This document shows, in pieces, positions 30,580 to 30,611 of a stretch of 30,611 bases of DNA. The position numbers were made by a program, and so were the translations under genes. Position 1 is the first letter of the stretch, and every line of letters begins with the position of its first letter. The notes beneath the pieces were generated by a model, which was given only the letters and a program-made list of their open reading frames with translations, ran no database searches and was not told the origin of the DNA. The stretch is from Phaeocystidibacter sp965659725 (GTDB lineage: Bacteria > Bacteroidota > Bacteroidia > Flavobacteriales > Schleiferiaceae), in contig CBFHXG010000027.1 of assembly GCA_965659725.1 (NCBI GenBank), positions 1 through 30,611 on the forward strand, given 5' to 3'.

Positions 30580-30611
30580 GGTCTAAAAATAAAAAAAGCA
30601 GAGCGTCAACC

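Overview
The window looks like ordinary chromosome from a free-living, probably marine member of the Bacteroidota, close to Flavobacteriia/Cryomorphaceae-type bacteria. Evidence: a type IX secretion (T9SS) sorting domain on a giant adhesin and a weaker one on a second secreted protein; repeated TAnnTTTG -7 promoter boxes; no obvious Shine-Dalgarno sequences; a bacteroidete-style ccmBCDEF cluster; bacillithiol deacetylase; and a conserved UbiA-Maf-HAD block. I see no insertion sequence, prophage or CRISPR array.

Layout. 1-5603: 3' part of a giant cell-surface adhesin (alternating FN3 and MAM-like modules, PKD, T9SS tail) and its terminator. 5617-6978: an Smr-domain protein, RNase P RNA and a 57-residue membrane protein. 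6975-7451: a double-CDGSH iron-sulfur protein on the minus strand. 7509-8600: CorA, convergent with and overlapping NhaC. 8560-17605 is one long minus-strand block, read right to left as ccmB, [a plus-strand small RNA], ccmC, ccmD, ccmE, ccmF, DUF2520 protein, KdsC-like HAD phosphatase, UbiA prenyltransferase, maf, nhaC. 17884-20249: a two-gene unit of an ECF sigma factor and a one-base-overlapping protein that combines a cytoplasmic segment, one inner-membrane helix, a long acidic linker and an outer-membrane beta-barrel. 20304-23791: lipoprotein glutathione peroxidase, bshB1, a GT4 glycosyltransferase and a YeiH-type transporter. 23887-23961: tRNA-His(GTG). 24061-26228: a thioredoxin-like protein, a NrtR-like regulator with a degenerate Nudix domain, and thioredoxin reductase. 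26387-28266: a secreted orphan protein and an AraC-family regulator. 28267-28629: a gene-free stretch with an array of short hairpins and GC-rich direct repeats. 28630-30579: an acidic lipoprotein, a DUF6495-like protein and a periplasmic thioredoxin.

Shared themes are envelope biogenesis (cytochrome c maturation, surface adhesin, surface sensing) and thiol redox (trxB, two thioredoxin-like proteins, a peroxidase, bacillithiol deacetylase, CDGSH protein). The best candidates for something undescribed are the sigma/trans-envelope barrel pair (17884-20249), the structured small RNA lying opposite the ccm operon (about 16804-16950), and the hairpin array at 28293-28370. Promoter boxes also argue that two apparent start codons (ccmC at 16709, yeiH-like at 23800) are really parts of -7 elements. 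All names come from reading motifs by eye; no database search was possible.
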